Assembly: GCF_033473495.1 (NCBI RefSeq)
Contig: NC_088936.1
Span: 3,410,001-3,474,000 of the forward strand
Reading direction: 5' to 3'
Length of the DNA stretch: 64,000 bases
DNA from: Cercospora beticola
Taxonomy: Eukaryota; Ascomycota; Dothideomycetes; Mycosphaerellales; Mycosphaerellaceae
Below are positions 20,370 through 32,629 of the stretch, piece after piece; the first letter of the stretch is position 1, and the number at the start of each line of letters is the position of its first letter. Below the pieces are notes generated by a model. The model had not been told where the DNA came from. It saw only the letters and a list, made by a program, of their open reading frames with translations, and searched no databases. The translations under genes and the position numbers were made by a program.

Positions 20370-21789
20370 CAATATGGATTTGTCGTTTGAACGAATCTGG
20401 TGTAAAATTAGACATGAATTGTATATCACGCAGCATTGTAGGGGCAAGAGCCTGGCCATAACGGGGAAGTCGCAATGCAGCGTCTCCCAAGTAACACCAT
20501 AGCACCAGCTCTTAATGTCGTCGCTGGGACTATGTTTCAGCTTTCCAGAATCTGGCAATTGCGGCGGCGCACTGCTCTCAGCACGGCAGCGCCTTCCTCG
20601 CACATCTACGAGAACAACATCGATTCCTCGATTTCGTGTCCTCCTCGTGCTCAGAGCCGAATCTTCTTCCTTGTGGTATGATGACCACGTATGACAGCTC
20701 TTTCTTCCTCAATCTCCATCCACTACTCTGCTGCTGGTCTATTTCGCACATGGTGGCAGTCTTACGCGGGCATCATTCATCGCCGCTCGAGGTTTCGGTG
20801 GCAGCTGTACGCGCGATATGTCGCCTGAGAGGTTCACACTCTTCATCTGGAACGCTGTTCGATGGTGAGTCTGTGCTGTAGGTCTCTTTCGGCTCAGTAT
20901 GCTTCTGTCAGCAAAAAGCATACTCAGAGTATGGCTCCAACGACTCGAAGCCGCGGCAGTTGCTGGCTTTGAAGAGTAAACATGGCAACAAGTGCTGGTG
21001 TACGAAGTGCTCCTATTACACCCGGGGCTTCCAGCGGATCACCTCAAGAAGCATATCCCAGGCGCAAGGTAGGCTGTGTGGAATGTTTCGCACAGCTGGA
21101 GCAGTGAGAGCAAGTGAAGTGAACTTAGTGCACCATGTGTTCGAAATGCGCTTCTATGATTGGGTGAGAAAGAAGGCGGGTCCACGACGAACGGACCTCT
21201 CAAACCCTCGATTCAACCCACGCCCTCCCCAAAAGCTCACCCGAACTATGACCCTGCAGTCATCAGGCTTCGTCTCTATTGAGATCTGTCCTCTGCCGCC
21301 GAGCCTGTGCTACCGTAGCTGGGCCGTCGTGGTCTCCATGTGCGCTGCTGATAGGCCACAGACTTCTCTGGGCGACACCTCTTCATCCCAACCATGACCG
21401 GGACGATCACGCTTGAACCTGCATCACAAGCCGATGCACGTACCCCAGCGGGGCAGACGTCGCTCCTTGGTGGGATCTGCCAATGTCAACCCGGCGGCGG
21501 CATTGCGTACTGGCGGACACACGCGCGTTGGCTGGCCATGATCACGTTGAAGATTGGGGCGGCAAGCTCGTAAGAAGCATACCTTTTCCTAGCCTGCGTA
21601 GGCTTGCCCCAGGCCGAGATACGACGGATGGAAGCGTCAAGCTAGGTGGGCTGTTTTTCCTATTACCCTCGAGGTTGCTTGCCTGATTTCTTCAACCCTT
21701 TCTCCCACATCCCTCTCACTCTCGTGCTCTCTTTCCTCTACGACAGACGAAGGCACGCGAGCTCAACACTCGCAGCAACAGCCTTCACC
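20370..21789. other. Intergenic, 1.4 kb, promoter side of betaine lipid synthase
   Basis: Long pyrimidine-rich stretches (about 21650-21760) typical of a fungal core promoter or 5' UTR precede the Bta1 ATG. The frame 20960-21397 (+, 145 codons) lacks protein-like features. Confidence 0.4.
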
Positions 21790-24358
21790 ATGGCGTCTTT
21801 CCTTACCTCCCTCAACGATCGTCTGGCACTGCCCGAATACCAGCTCTCGTTGGTGTCGATATGCGGAATCCTCTTCGTGCTGGCTTGGGTCCTGCTCTTT
21901 TTCACGGAATTGAGCAGTATTAAGCAAGCCTACAGAAGCGCCAACTACCTCTTCAAGTTCGCCTATTCCTGCTTCTTCAAGCCCCATTCCGGAGATGGAA
22001 CTGGCAAGCAGCAAGATGCTCTTGAGAGCTTCTACAAGTCTCAGGCCGAAATCTACGACGCCACACGATCACGGCTTTTGCAGGGAAGAGAAGATATGCT
22101 GGCTCTGGTAGCAGCTCAGGTCATATACAGACGGGATATAGGCCAGACAAGCGCTAAGCCAATCTGGGTTGACATTGGCGGCGGTACAGGATGGAACATC
22201 GAACAGATGGCTGAGCACGTGGATGTGCCCAACTTCTTCCATGCCGTATACCTGGTCGATCTGAGCACTTCTCTGTGTGAGATTGCCCGCAAGCGATTCG
22301 AGAGGCTTGGCTGGAAGAACGTCCACGTCATCTGTGAGGACGCTCGCGTCTTCCGATTGTCCGACTATGAAGCTGGAATTGAGGACGAGAAGCGCGACTT
22401 CAGCATCGGCCGCTCTGCATACGACGATGAGGCACGCGACAGCGTGGGCGCTGACGTTCTCACCATGTCCTACAGCTTGAGCATGATTCCTGAGTTCCAT
22501 CCAGCAGTGGACAGTGTTGCCAACCTTTTGGCGCCAAATGGCATCGTTGGCGTGGTCGACTTCTATGTCCAGAACAAGATCGAATTCGCAGGCCGCAACT
22601 ACACTGGTGGCAGTATTGACCGACACTGCATGTGGATCAGCCGCGTCTTCTGGAGGACATGGTTTGAGCTCGACCGCGTCAACCTGGATTCTGCGAGACG
22701 CGACTACATTGAGTACAAATTTGGCACAATTCTCAGCACCAACCGCAGATGCCATCTTTTAGGCTTCCGCATTCCATACTATATCTTTGTTGGATGTGCT
22801 CGCACCACGATCAACCCACTTCAGCAAATGGCGGCAGTGGACGCTGCTGTCACCGAGAGTCCATTCATTGCAGCTCTCGATATCCATGCTCAAAGCTTGT
22901 CGCGTAAGAATCGTCGAAGCTCTAGCGCCGAGCGTCGTAGTAAAGCCTACGATACCGCGGTCGTGAATCTCGCAGCCAGTCTTCCGCTCCCTGCTGCCTA
23001 CTACCAAACCAACAAGACCCGCGTGTACTACGATGACACGCTTCAGAAGCATCGCCAATTCAACGATGAATACATCTACAGTTTCACCTGGGAGGATTCA
23101 CGAGTTGATTCTCGACTGCTCAAGATCACATCAGACGATGTAATTCTGGCTCTTACCAGCGCTGGAGACAACATTCTCAGCTACGCCCTCGAACGACCAA
23201 AGCGAATCCATGCAGTCGATTTGAACCCAGCACAGAATCATCTGCTGGAGCTCAAGGTTGCTGCATTTCGTGGACTTGAGTACCAAGACTTTTGGAGACT
23301 GTTCGGTGACGGCAAGATCGACAACTTTCATAAGCTCTTGTTGGAACGTCTGTCTCCTCATCTTTCCTCTCAGGCCTTTGACTTCTGGCTTCATGCCGGT
23401 CCTTCGACATTCGATCCACGCGGCAAGGGATTGTACTTCACTGGTGGCAGCCGACATGCTCTCAAGCTCGTCTCATGGCTTGGCAGTCTTCTCGGTGTTC
23501 GCAAAGATATGGAAAAATTGGCTTCCGCATCGACTTTAGCCGAGCAACGCGAGATCTGGAACCGACGCGTAAGAAAGGTGCTTCTGTCGCAATTGCTTGC
23601 ATACTTCGTTGTTGGCTCCGAAAGATTCTTGTGGAAGGCGCTCGGTGTTCCTGGTGAGCAGCGAGCTATGATCGAGGAGGACTTCAAGCTCCAGCTTGAC
23701 CGAGGTGATGCTGTCAAGGCTGACAAGAGCGCTGAGAAGAGTGGCACAGGCGAGCCGGGTGCTGTTGGTGCCACGAAGAGTGGAAAAGCGATCTGGAACT
23801 ATGGCGTTCAGACGCTCGATCCAGTCGCTAATGGAACTCTGCTCAGCGAGGACAATCACTATTACTTGCTGTGTCTGCTTGGTGAGTTCAGAGATTTTTG
23901 CTGAACGAGTAAATATCGACTAATACCGAACAGGTCACTACACACGCCGCTGCCACCCAACCTACCTCACGCCGAAATCCCACATGAAACTCTCCGCCCC
24001 AGGCGCTCTCGAAAACATTCGCATCCACACCGACGAACTCGCCGAAGTCTTCGCTCGCATGCAACCCGAAGCGCTCACCATTGCAGTCCTCATGGACAGC
24101 ATGGACTGGTTCACGCCCGGTGGTCCAGAAGCACCAGCACAATGCAAAGCCGTCAATCGTGCCCTCAAACTCGGAGGCAGAGTTTTGATTCGCAGTGCAG
24201 GTCTCAATCCGTGGTATATGCGAGTCTTTGAAGAGTATGGATTTAGCCCGAAGAGAGTGGCAGCGAGGATACCGCCTGGCACATGTACAGACCGGGTGAA
24301 TATGTACGCCAGTACTTGGATATGTACGAAGGTGATTAGTCTGGTGGAGAAAGAATGA
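21790..24358 (+). CDS. BTA1: Betaine lipid synthase (DGTS synthase, Bta1-type fusion)
   Basis: Exons 21790-23881 and 23934-24358, intron 23882-23933 (52 nt, phase 1), 838 aa. It converts diacylglycerol to the phosphorus-free betaine lipid DGTS using AdoMet for both the 3-amino-3-carboxypropyl transfer and the N-methylations. The start at 21790 follows a CACC context. One membrane helix lies at about residues 19-40. The N-terminal half is an AdoMet methyltransferase with motif I VDIGGGTG (127-134). The C-terminal half from about residue 408 (TRVYYDDTLQK, YIYSFTWEDSRVD) is the BtaA/DUF3419 carboxypropyl transferase and continues through exon 2 (LGHYTRRCHPTYLTP, MDSMDWF). The spliced junction completes the conserved LLGHY segment. 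Likely ER membrane. The family is known to be induced by phosphate limitation; I did not identify a Pho4-type element with confidence. Confidence 0.93.
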
Positions 24359-24817
24359 ATATGCACACATGGTGCATGGTCAGGCATGGATGATGAATGA
24401 TGATATACGACAGAAGATGTAGAGGAAGCGTGGAAGAAAAGCCATTTCCGGTTAGCTGACTTGTAGGCAGCTTCTGAATCAATTTCGATCAAGCATTCAA
24501 TGACAATTGACTTCTGCTAGCATTCTCAGGCACAATAACAGAAGAAAGAGTTCTCGATCCACCGGCAGAAGTCAATGTGGACATGTCTCACACTGCTAGC
24601 GGTCACTTGATGGAATATGGAAGAAGAGAGGGGTGTCTCAGAAACAATTTCGCAGCATGATCTTGTTCGTGGTTAAGCCTAGAAGCAGACAAACACACAT
24701 CTTTTTGGAAACCAAACGAATCTTCTAGCCAGTACTTTTCGTCGAGTCATCCAGCGACCAGACCCACAGCAGCATCTACTCCTCGGCATCTATTCCCCAG
24801 CATCCTACTATCAAGTA
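24359..24817. other. Intergenic, 459 bp, convergent
   Basis: 3' flanks of betaine lipid synthase (+) and the F-box gene (-). Nothing recognised. Confidence 0.4.
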
Positions 24818-25785
24818 TCAGGCGTCAGCATACTCAGTCACCGGCTTGATGCCAGGCAACTCAGCATGCCCATGGAAATTGATCTTCTCCAGCAACTTCA
24901 CCCTCTGACGCTTCGTCAGACCATCTTCCTCAATCTCCTTGCCCTCCCACTTAGCCAGCTTGAGCTCCTCTCTGTCTCCAGGCTTCATGGCATCGATACC
25001 TTTCCAATTGTCCAAATGCGAATCCGTCCCATGCTGTGTTGCCTCTCTAATACGTAGCTTTCGACCCTTCTTCGTGGTCTGCCACTCCTTCTGGTCATCA
25101 ATCGTGGCAAGAACGTCATCTTGCAAATTTCCCAACGTGACTCCTCCAGGATTCGGGAAGTCACCGAATGCTTCTTCGTGGTTCCACTTGTTCGGGAAGT
25201 GGTGGTAGGTGTTGTGCAGGTGGACCATGTCAACGGGCGGTTGGCAGATGAGTTGCTTGCGCCACAGGCCTTTTTGTGGATAGACGGCGAGTTTGCGTTC
25301 CCAGAAACGGAAGGTGAAGGTGTCAGTGTCGGAGAAACGGGATTTTGGGTGCCAGGTATTGACGTGGCGGAGGGATGGATGGAGTTTGATGGTCAGTGGT
25401 GCTGTGGCAGGCCTTGATTGGTTTTGGAGTTTCGAATCTGACAGTTCAGAGAACGAGTGGAGATGATGGACGGCACCAGAGGGGGTGGCAAAAGAGTGCG
25501 AGGTGTTGCGCGTCTTTTGGAGGTCATTCCAGACTTCGTCGTTGTTGAAGAGGATCTTTTTGAGGGTAGGGGAGGTGTCGATCAAGTCTCTCCAGAACGA
25601 AGAAACATAACGAGCGTCTGCCAGTTCGAAGAGATCTAGATTCTCCAAGATGGCCTCGAGTAGTTCGGGGGTTGTCAGGGTAAGATCTGCGCGCGGTGTT
25701 CCAGGCTCTGTTTTTGAGTCAGTTGATGGTTGTGGAAACAATTGTATTTGATCTTACCGTCAGAGCCATCTGCGGTGGAGGCCAT
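24818..25785 (-). CDS. F-box protein
   Basis: Exons 25758-25785 and 24818-25707, intron 25708-25757 (50 nt, phase 1), 305 aa. The 28-nt first exon supplies MASTADGSD and gives a better start than the unspliced Met inside the intron. An F-box lies at about residues 18-60 (LTTPELLEAILENLDLFELA, then ARYVSSFWRDLID), which would bind Skp1 in an SCF ubiquitin ligase. The rest has fungal-type features: a central FRFWERKLAVYP and WRKQLICQPPV region that often follows F-boxes in Mycosphaerella-like fungi, and a Lys/Glu-rich C-terminal helix. The target is unknown. Same orientation as the inositol phosphatase gene whose stop lies 297 bp upstream. Confidence 0.85.
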
Positions 25786-26081
25786 CTTTGACCCAGTGTG
25801 GTGTGGTGGTTGCGAGAAAGAAGAGAGAACTCGAGGGGGGAATTTATAGTCCAGACGCGGATGAAAAGTGGAGCTATGGAGAGCCTATGGTGACTCCACA
25901 GCTAGCTACCTGCCTACTTGCGCCTCGAACGTATGATTGCTGAGCCATTTGGAATGCAAACACGTCCAAGCAGTACCCTACAGTGTTCAGTATATCAGTG
26001 TACCTGTCAGCTCTGTTCCACTGACTTCGACAACTTAGTAGCCGCACGTCCCAGCGTCTGTCATGTCCTAGACCGTCTAAG

Positions 26082-27155
26082 TTACGAAACCATATCGTAA
26101 CCAACCTCTATCTTCCCTTCAACACATCCCCAAAATTCCTCTACAATCTTCTCCCATCCCTCACCTCCCCTTACAGCCATATAACGTCTCTGATCGACAC
26201 TAGGGTCCCAGTCCCCTTTCATCGCACCGACCATCTTCCCTCCAGCCTCTTCGAGAATGACCCATCCAGCGCAAACATCCCAAGCCCAGCATCCTGTCTC
26301 CCAGTAGACATCCAGATGCCCACTCGCCACACCACAGAGGTTCAACTCGGCCGACCCCAAACTTCGAATGCCATGCACCATCGCTCCGCCAGCTTCTTTG
26401 CTTGCGCAAAGCTTCCGAAAAGTGTTGACTTTCGTGTCATAGTCGTTTCCATCGCGATCGCTGCCCCATTCAACCGCCACGAGGCAGTGAGAGAGATCCT
26501 GAAAAGGCTCTGGCGAGCGGAGAGGCAGTTTGACGGGAGTCTTATGCTGTGGGCTCGTAATATAGGAACCTTGGCCACGGATACCAGTGTAGAGCGTTTG
26601 GGTAAAAGGGTTGTAGATCACACCAACAACAGGCTTCTTGTTAATAGCAAGACCCAACGACACAGCCACATACGGATGACCGTGGAAGAAATTCGTCGTT
26701 CCATCAATGGGGTCAACCTATAACTCCTCACGTCAGTCCAGCTGAACCATATCCAGTGGAAACCCATTCCCAGCACTATTCGATTCTGGAAGAAACCAGC
26801 CCAAACAGGAAATGTAAGGACTCACAATAAAAGTCGGCCTATCCTCCAATTTATCTCCAGTCTTATACGTCTCCTCTCCCATAAAACTACACAAACCTTA
26901 GCCTTCCGCCACAATCCAGTGATTTCGTTCCTCCACTACTTTCGAAGCAACTCACCCAAAATCCGGATACTTCCCACCCAACTCCTCCGAAACCATCTTC
27001 TCAACAGCCTGATCCGTCTCCGTGACCAAATCCGCACTATTCTTCTTGGTCCCATGTCCCGAAACAGCAGGCGTGGCCGAAGTGATCATTTCTCCCGCCT
27101 TGTAAGCGATTTCAACAAGGAAGTCATGCACTTCCTTGAGATTGACTGCACTCAT
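26082..27155 (-). CDS. Inositol monophosphatase family enzyme (3 exons)
   Basis: Exons 26956-27155, 26826-26886 and 26082-26717; introns 69 and 108 nt; 298 aa. A Mg2+-dependent, Li+-sensitive phosphatase family that hydrolyses myo-inositol 1-phosphate. The two metal-binding motifs sit on different exons: GEE (70-72, exon 2) and DPIDGTTNF (89-97, start of exon 3). The third ligand is in WAWDVCAG (Asp234). The N-terminal helix with TETDQAVEKMV is also typical. The splice after PTFI restores the conserved FIVDPIDGTTNF, which strongly supports the model. No targeting peptide, so probably cytosolic. It could instead be the fungal quinate-pathway homologue QutG, which belongs to the same family, but no quinate genes are nearby. 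Confidence 0.92.
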
Positions 27156-27530
27156 CTTGTCGGTATTGGCTGTAACGTGATGATGGTATACGATGCTGCA
27201 GGGTGTTCCGTGAGGTCAGAAGTGGAAGCTGCGGTGAAGCTCAAGTACCGAGACCCACAACAACGGAAAGCTTGTTTCTGCCGAACCCACGTGGTGGTGT
27301 TTTCCAGAACATTGATCACAGAGCAGCATGGGCCGAGAACACGAATTCAGAAACATGAGCAACATTGGCAATTTGGTATTGCTTTTACATGACAGCGGCC
27401 TCCCTTAGCTTTCAAGCTTCTAAATAGCAATTGTACCTGCCTTTTCAAATTTCAAGGCCTTTTCAATCCAGGGGTATCCAATCGCTGAAAACAGCAATGC
27501 AAGTGCGCCTCCAGAGTGTTTTCACCTCTT
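27156..27530. other. Intergenic, 375 bp
   Basis: 5' flank of the inositol phosphatase and 3' flank of the HSF-type gene. No feature recognised. Confidence 0.4.
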
Positions 27531-29533
27531 TCATAATAATCGTTTCCGCTTCCTTATGTCGTCTGGCGCACCCTCATCTTCGCCTTCGCGCTCTGCCGTG
27601 TCTGCAGGATTGAGCAGCGAGTGCACATTGGAAGCCATACTACTCCTTCGGCTTCCATCGGTGAGGCCTTTGAAAGGAAAACGTGCTCCAGGAAGTTGCC
27701 AGCCAGCATCGTTGGGATTGGCATAGCTGGGAGGAGCAAAGCTGTTGTTGAAGCTCGGCGGACCAGATTCAGGTGGGCCGGGCGAATGTGGTCGTGAGCC
27801 TGGATGCGATACACGAGGTAGCTCGTATTGCGCCAGAGTGTCACGAATTTGTTGGTCTCCAGGATTTGTGGGTCCGCGTGGTGAAGAGGGCCACGCTCCA
27901 GAGGACTGTCCAGATTGGTAAGGAGAGGTGCCTGTGGGGTACTGGGCAAGAGGCGGAGGTTGTCCACCTTCCCAGCCCTGCAGGCGAATGTCCGCCGAAG
28001 TATGTCGCCGCGGCACATTGGTCGGCGGAGAAGTCATTGTGGCTAGTGGATGTTGTTGAGGCGGTTGCGGGGGCGCGGCGGATGCCGATGGCGCGGGGTG
28101 CAGTGAGTTCGCGTAGGGCGGTCTGTTCGATGCTGTAGGTGAGTATGCTCCGCTATTGCCAGTGCCAATAGAACCGTATCGACGGGGCGAAGCCTGTAGA
28201 TACTGTGGCACAGGCGCTCGCACGCCCAAGGGACGTGAGGGTGGCTGCAGCGACGAGCCTTGGAGCGACGGGCGCCGTGACTCATCAAAAGGCCTTTGTC
28301 TCGGAGACATGGGAACGGCGGGCTCCATTGGCGCATTATGATTGTTGTTGGGCTGGAAGAAGGATTGTCGATGCGCGAAGATGGGTTCGTGCTGTTGTTG
28401 CTGATGCTGCTCGTCCAGCGCTCGAAGCGCGTCAAGGTGCTGTCTGATCTCATTCCGCATGGCATACACATCGCGATGGACTGGGTTGTCGGGATCGGGG
28501 ACGACGGTCAGGAGGTGGGACGAGAGGTCATTACTCCACTGATGACATTTGGCCAGGCCATCGAGCATTGCTTGATACTTGGCGTTCAAAGCTTTGTAGG
28601 CCTCTTCAGAATGCGCGAATCTGATAGAAATATCCTGGAAATTGTATTCGAGCATGTTCAGCCTCGCCTCCATTGGGTCCTGCATTGGCTCCATTGGTGT
28701 GCCGGGTGGTTGCGGCGTGGGAATTTTTGGAGCCGTTGAGAAGGAATCGCGATGGATCAGTGCATGTCTCGATGCCCTGCGTTTGATCTCACGTAGCCCG
28801 ACAAGGTCACCGCGCTTGAAATTGCCCTGGCCATGCTTGAACTCCCACAAGGGTGAGTCGGGCGAACCTGTGTGGAAGACATCGCTGACTGGGGAATGTC
28901 AGAAATGCTAGGAGGGGTTGGCAGGCTCTCAAACATACCTTTGTGGAAGCCGTACATGTTGAGCTGGCGCACGAAGGAGGAAATATTGGTATGCTTGAAG
29001 TATTGCCTGTGGCAGCATGAGACAAGGATACACTTTGATCACAAGGGTCTGTTCAACGTACGCTAATACTTTTGAGAACTCGGAGGATGGTGACATGACG
29101 AAACTCTCGTTGGTGCTGGACCACGAGATAAGATGTTGGATGCTTTGATCTTCTAGCATGCTACAAGCAGACGTCAGTGGGCGGGCGAAGTTTTGGGCTT
29201 GCCGGCAACGAACTTGTATAGCTTGTGTATGAAGGCAGTCTGCACGACTTTGGGCTGCTGCGCCGCGGCCGCAGCGCCCGTCGGCTGTGAGGAGTTTCCA
29301 TTCGCATCTTCTTGATCATGCTGTTGCTGGTCGCGCGACTTGTCCCCGTTTGGGCTCGTGGAGCTGGGAGGAGCCATGGGCGCATTTGACGACTGGCTGA
29401 CGTCCATCGGGTCTCCCTGTGATGACAGGGACGCCGAAGGGAGAATGGGAATAGTCTTGGACGAGTGAGACTGGTGTCCCTTGGACTCGGTGTGGAAGGA
29501 ATCTCTGCTCAATGGCTGTTGCACGGATGCCAT
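27531..29533 (-). CDS. HSF-type transcription factor (Sfl1/Hsf-like, 4 exons)
   Basis: Exons 29214-29533, 29062-29160, 28939-29006 and 27531-28888; introns 53, 55 and 50 nt; 614 aa. The heat-shock-factor DNA-binding domain (about 97-200) is split over all four exons and is restored by splicing: AFIHKLYNMLEDQSI, HLISWSSTNESFVM, SSEFSKVLAQYFKHTNISSF, VRQLNMYGFHKV, then DSPLWEFKHGQGNFKRGDLV. Asn in KLYNMLED and the helix-3 FVRQLNMYGF are diagnostic. A coiled-coil-like region (about 240-330) follows, then a long Pro/Ser/Gln-rich tail ending in the basic IRKRKRLL. The N-terminal arm has an Ala run (GAAAAAQQ). Layout is closer to Sfl1/Mga1-type regulators of filamentation than to canonical Hsf1, but I cannot settle this without a tree. 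Confidence 0.9.
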
Positions 29534-30504
29534 TGATGGAACTCTGCTCTTTCTATCGTGAACTGGGCATTGGTCTTTCCCCGCGCAGTTGGACTATTGG
29601 GAGATGTGGATGGAGGTCGCGCGCGTGGTGTTGGACGTCTGATCGGTGCTGTTGCAGCTCGAAGGCACGTCTTTTGTACGCTGGCCCGCGCGCGCAGAGC
29701 ATTGGACGCGCTCAGACCGACTTCATGGTGCCCACGTGCAGGAGATGTATCGGCATGCGATCGACAGTCTGGCAGCAGCTCGCATGTGCAGCTCGAGGTC
29801 TTTCTCGCAGACGCAGACCCTTCCTTGCGGGGCTAGGGACGATCGGGTTGCTGGAAGACGACGGCGGGCGGGAGGCGGGCGGACAGCGGGGAGGGAGTGC
29901 AGGCGATGGTGGATAGCAATGCTTGCATACAATACAGGACTTGCTCAACAGAGAATGACAGGGCGACGGGCGAATGAGTTGCAGGTTGTGCGACGAGAAA
30001 GCGATGGAGAATCGGGAGTTGCAGCGGAGGACAGCTTGACCGACTCGCGACTCGGCACGGAAAGTGATCCGCTCCTTCTCCTATTCTCTGCTCTCGTGTG
30101 GTCGCTCTTGCCTCGTGATGAAGAGTCTCTGTGAGAGGCGGAAAGTGTGCAGAGTCATTTCGAGCTGCACCTCTCCATCTCCCGCAAGCCAGTCGAAGCC
30201 TCTCGCAGCGGCAAGACGACTGAAGGCTCGTCCTTCCCGTCGGCAACCCTTCGCGCCCGCTTTCCACACGCCTTCGTTCCACCGCGCTGGGTCGGTGACA
30301 TGCACCTTCCTTGTCATGACATATAGCCACTTCGGCAGCGACACTGGACAGACAACGGCAGAGCACGTGGAGTGGAATGCGCAAAAATGGCAAGTGCGAG
30401 CTCCTGTGCGACAACGAAGAAATATAAAGTGGATGCCCGCCTCACCTTTTGACGCCGTGCTCGCTCATCACCACCGCGATTTTGTACGCCCGTTGCTGAT
30501 ATAG
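29534..30504. other. Intergenic, about 1 kb upstream of the HSF-type gene
   Basis: Frames on both strands of up to 193 codons are Arg/Ser/Cys-rich and overlap each other, consistent with GC-rich non-coding sequence. A long 5' leader or promoter for the regulator is plausible. Confidence 0.4.
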
Positions 30505-30545
30505 CAAAGTGTGATCGCCTGGCTCACACACTTGCGCAGGCTTGA

Positions 30546-31861
30546 GGAGCTCGTAAATGTCCTGCACAAGGAAGACCGACAGGCACTATCCGGCCTGATC
30601 TCGACACCTCATGCCAAGCAAAGCGAACTGTAGCACTCCACCGCAGTCGCGTTGCCTATCTTCACAGCGAGGCAGGTGAAGGGGATGTCGTCGTGGTGCA
30701 CGACCTACTCTCTCCCCGGCCAGACTTCCATCTGAGACCCGAAGGGCGAGAGAGAATCATGACTCTTGTCCTGTCCGAAAAGCTCATTGCTTGCATCACT
30801 TTCTCCGCAAAACTGTATGTGCAAGCTCTTGACGACGAAGCTGATTCTCAGAAGACGATTCGTCTCCCCTCAGCTGCAGTATCCACCTTTCATGCCGACG
30901 GAAACTGGCTTGCTCTTACCATAACAGACACGTATGGTAGCACATCCTCACTGCTAGTGTACGATCACATCACCCGCAAAGCGACACAATATACTGTCGA
31001 GCATCCAGAAGCTGCCGTTACGGAAACGTGCGCAACAGATACTGTGACATCTACAGAAGACGTGCATCGACCGACCGCTCTTCAGCAGAGCTGCCCATCC
31101 TCTGTGATCATTGGCGAGGAGCAAGGCACATTCGACTTGTTCTATGAGACCTGTGCTGAAAGCACGGTACAAGGAGACGAGCAACAAGTTCATCGCGTGC
31201 GCCTTGTTCATCAGAGGTATGTTCCGCACGCCTCCGTCCATCAACGACACCTCTTGCACAAGCAAAGCGAGCATAGCCTGCTGCTATTGACAACTCACCT
31301 TCATACGCGCGTGCACGCGTGCCCGCGCACAGGCATCCTCGATGCACCAAGACCTACCGGTAGTCCGGGTCAGTGGCATTTCGGTCGATATTTGCTTGAC
31401 TTAGATCAGGCGGAACGATGGTCAAGTCATCATGTGCCGACATTTAATGCGGCGACTGGTGTCCTAAGTACCAACGACTACAACTTCCCCGCCAGTCCCC
31501 GTAAGAAGCCAAATCTGGGAAGAATAATGGCCAACGGCCGGATCACGCAACTGTACTCGTCCGAGAGGTCCAGGCGTTACGACCGTCCCCTACTAAACAC
31601 GTTCTCCTACGAAGGCACCCATTCTTGTGAGACAGTGTGCGCTAGGTCAGAGCCTCCCGTCAACTCCACTTTTGATCTGAGTGTCACTGATGATAATTTA
31701 GCGGCGTCTTCAATCCAGCAACCGAATTACGGGGCGTGGAGATGAACGATTCTTTCCTCATCATGTCTTTGCGCGAAGGCGGCTGCGACTCGATCCGTGT
31801 GTGGTGTTTTGAGCCGGATCTTGACTGGAAACTTGGAATCGATAACTCGTGTGAGTGGTGA
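30546..31861 (+). CDS. F-box-protein-like gene, 5' end unresolved, possibly broken
   Basis: One frame is open from 30546 to 31645. A 56-nt intron (31646-31701, GT...TAG) then shifts it into a frame ending at 31861. Splicing gives GVFNPATELRGVEMNDSF and later DSIRVWCFEPDLDW, which resemble the C-terminal blade of fungal F-box/WD-like proteins (recall, moderate). The first ATG in frame is at 30759, but the translation upstream (RVAYLHSEAGEGD, VVVVHDLLSPRPD) looks coding. A second frame open from 30505 to the stop at 30631-30633 (AWLTHLRRLEELVNVLH) also looks coding and overlaps it out of register. No intron of normal size joins them, so either a 1-nt frameshift or an unrecognised 5' structure exists. 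An N-terminal F-box was not found. Confidence 0.5.
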
Positions 31862-32241
31862 TGACCTTCGAAGTCACTGTGTTCACATGTTGAGAAGGAT
31901 GTAACTGCGATGCGAGAGCGATGGCCGGAATTGCGGGTACGAGGGCACGATGGCAATGCTCCATTTTGCGGAGCTGGCCAAGATCCACACATGGCCCGTG
32001 GTGCTTTGCTGGAGCACAATTTAATGTCCGAAACCTGGAGTAGACGTCAAGCAAGTCATGCTTGCACTTTGTGAAAGGGAAAAAAAAAACAATATGATGA
32101 GGAGCTTATGCAAAGGAAGGCTCGATTCAATTCTGACCGAGCGTTGTTAGATGTTGGTCAAATTGCGTTCACCAGCCGTGATTGGCTCTCCGCTCAATCT
32201 GTGTTGCATCGATCTCGTAGTCTTCGCCCAGCTCCAAGCGC

Positions 32242-32629
32242 CCGATCATCTCTGCAAGTCCTAGGAATCCGGCTCTCTCCCACGCAGACAGCGAAGACAG
32301 ATATCCGGCCCCCTCCATAGTGCATGCTTCGCATACTGAGTCGTCATCCCAGTGGAAGCCCTGGCGGCGTTCTCCCTCTCGAAACATCAGTCTGCAAGCT
32401 GCACAGCCCATTCCATTGGGCTGCAGCACTTGAGGCCGATCATCTCTGCAAGTCCTAGGAATCCGGCTCTCTCCCACGCAGACAGCGAAGACAGATATCC
32501 GGCCCCCTCCATAGTGCATGCTTCGCATACTGAGTCGTCATCCCAGTGGAAGCCCTGGCGGCGTTCTCCCTCTCGAAACATCAGTCTGCAAGCTGCACAG
32601 CCCATTCCATTGGGCTGCAGCACTTGAGG
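32242..32629. repeat. Perfect 194-bp tandem duplication (2 copies)
   Basis: Copy 1 is 32242-32435 and copy 2 is 32436-32629, identical by inspection over all 194 positions; the flanking bases differ (32241 C vs 32435 G; 32630 T). It lies in the last exon of the RBR ligase gene. As 194 is not a multiple of 3, the second pass through the unit is read in another frame and stops at 32387. Confidence 0.95.

Noticed and set aside
17344..24358. Possible secondary-metabolite cluster (membrane protein, AAA ATPase, methyltransferase-containing enzyme)
   Set aside because: The large enzyme is betaine lipid synthase and no polyketide synthase, NRPS, terpene cyclase or P450 is present.
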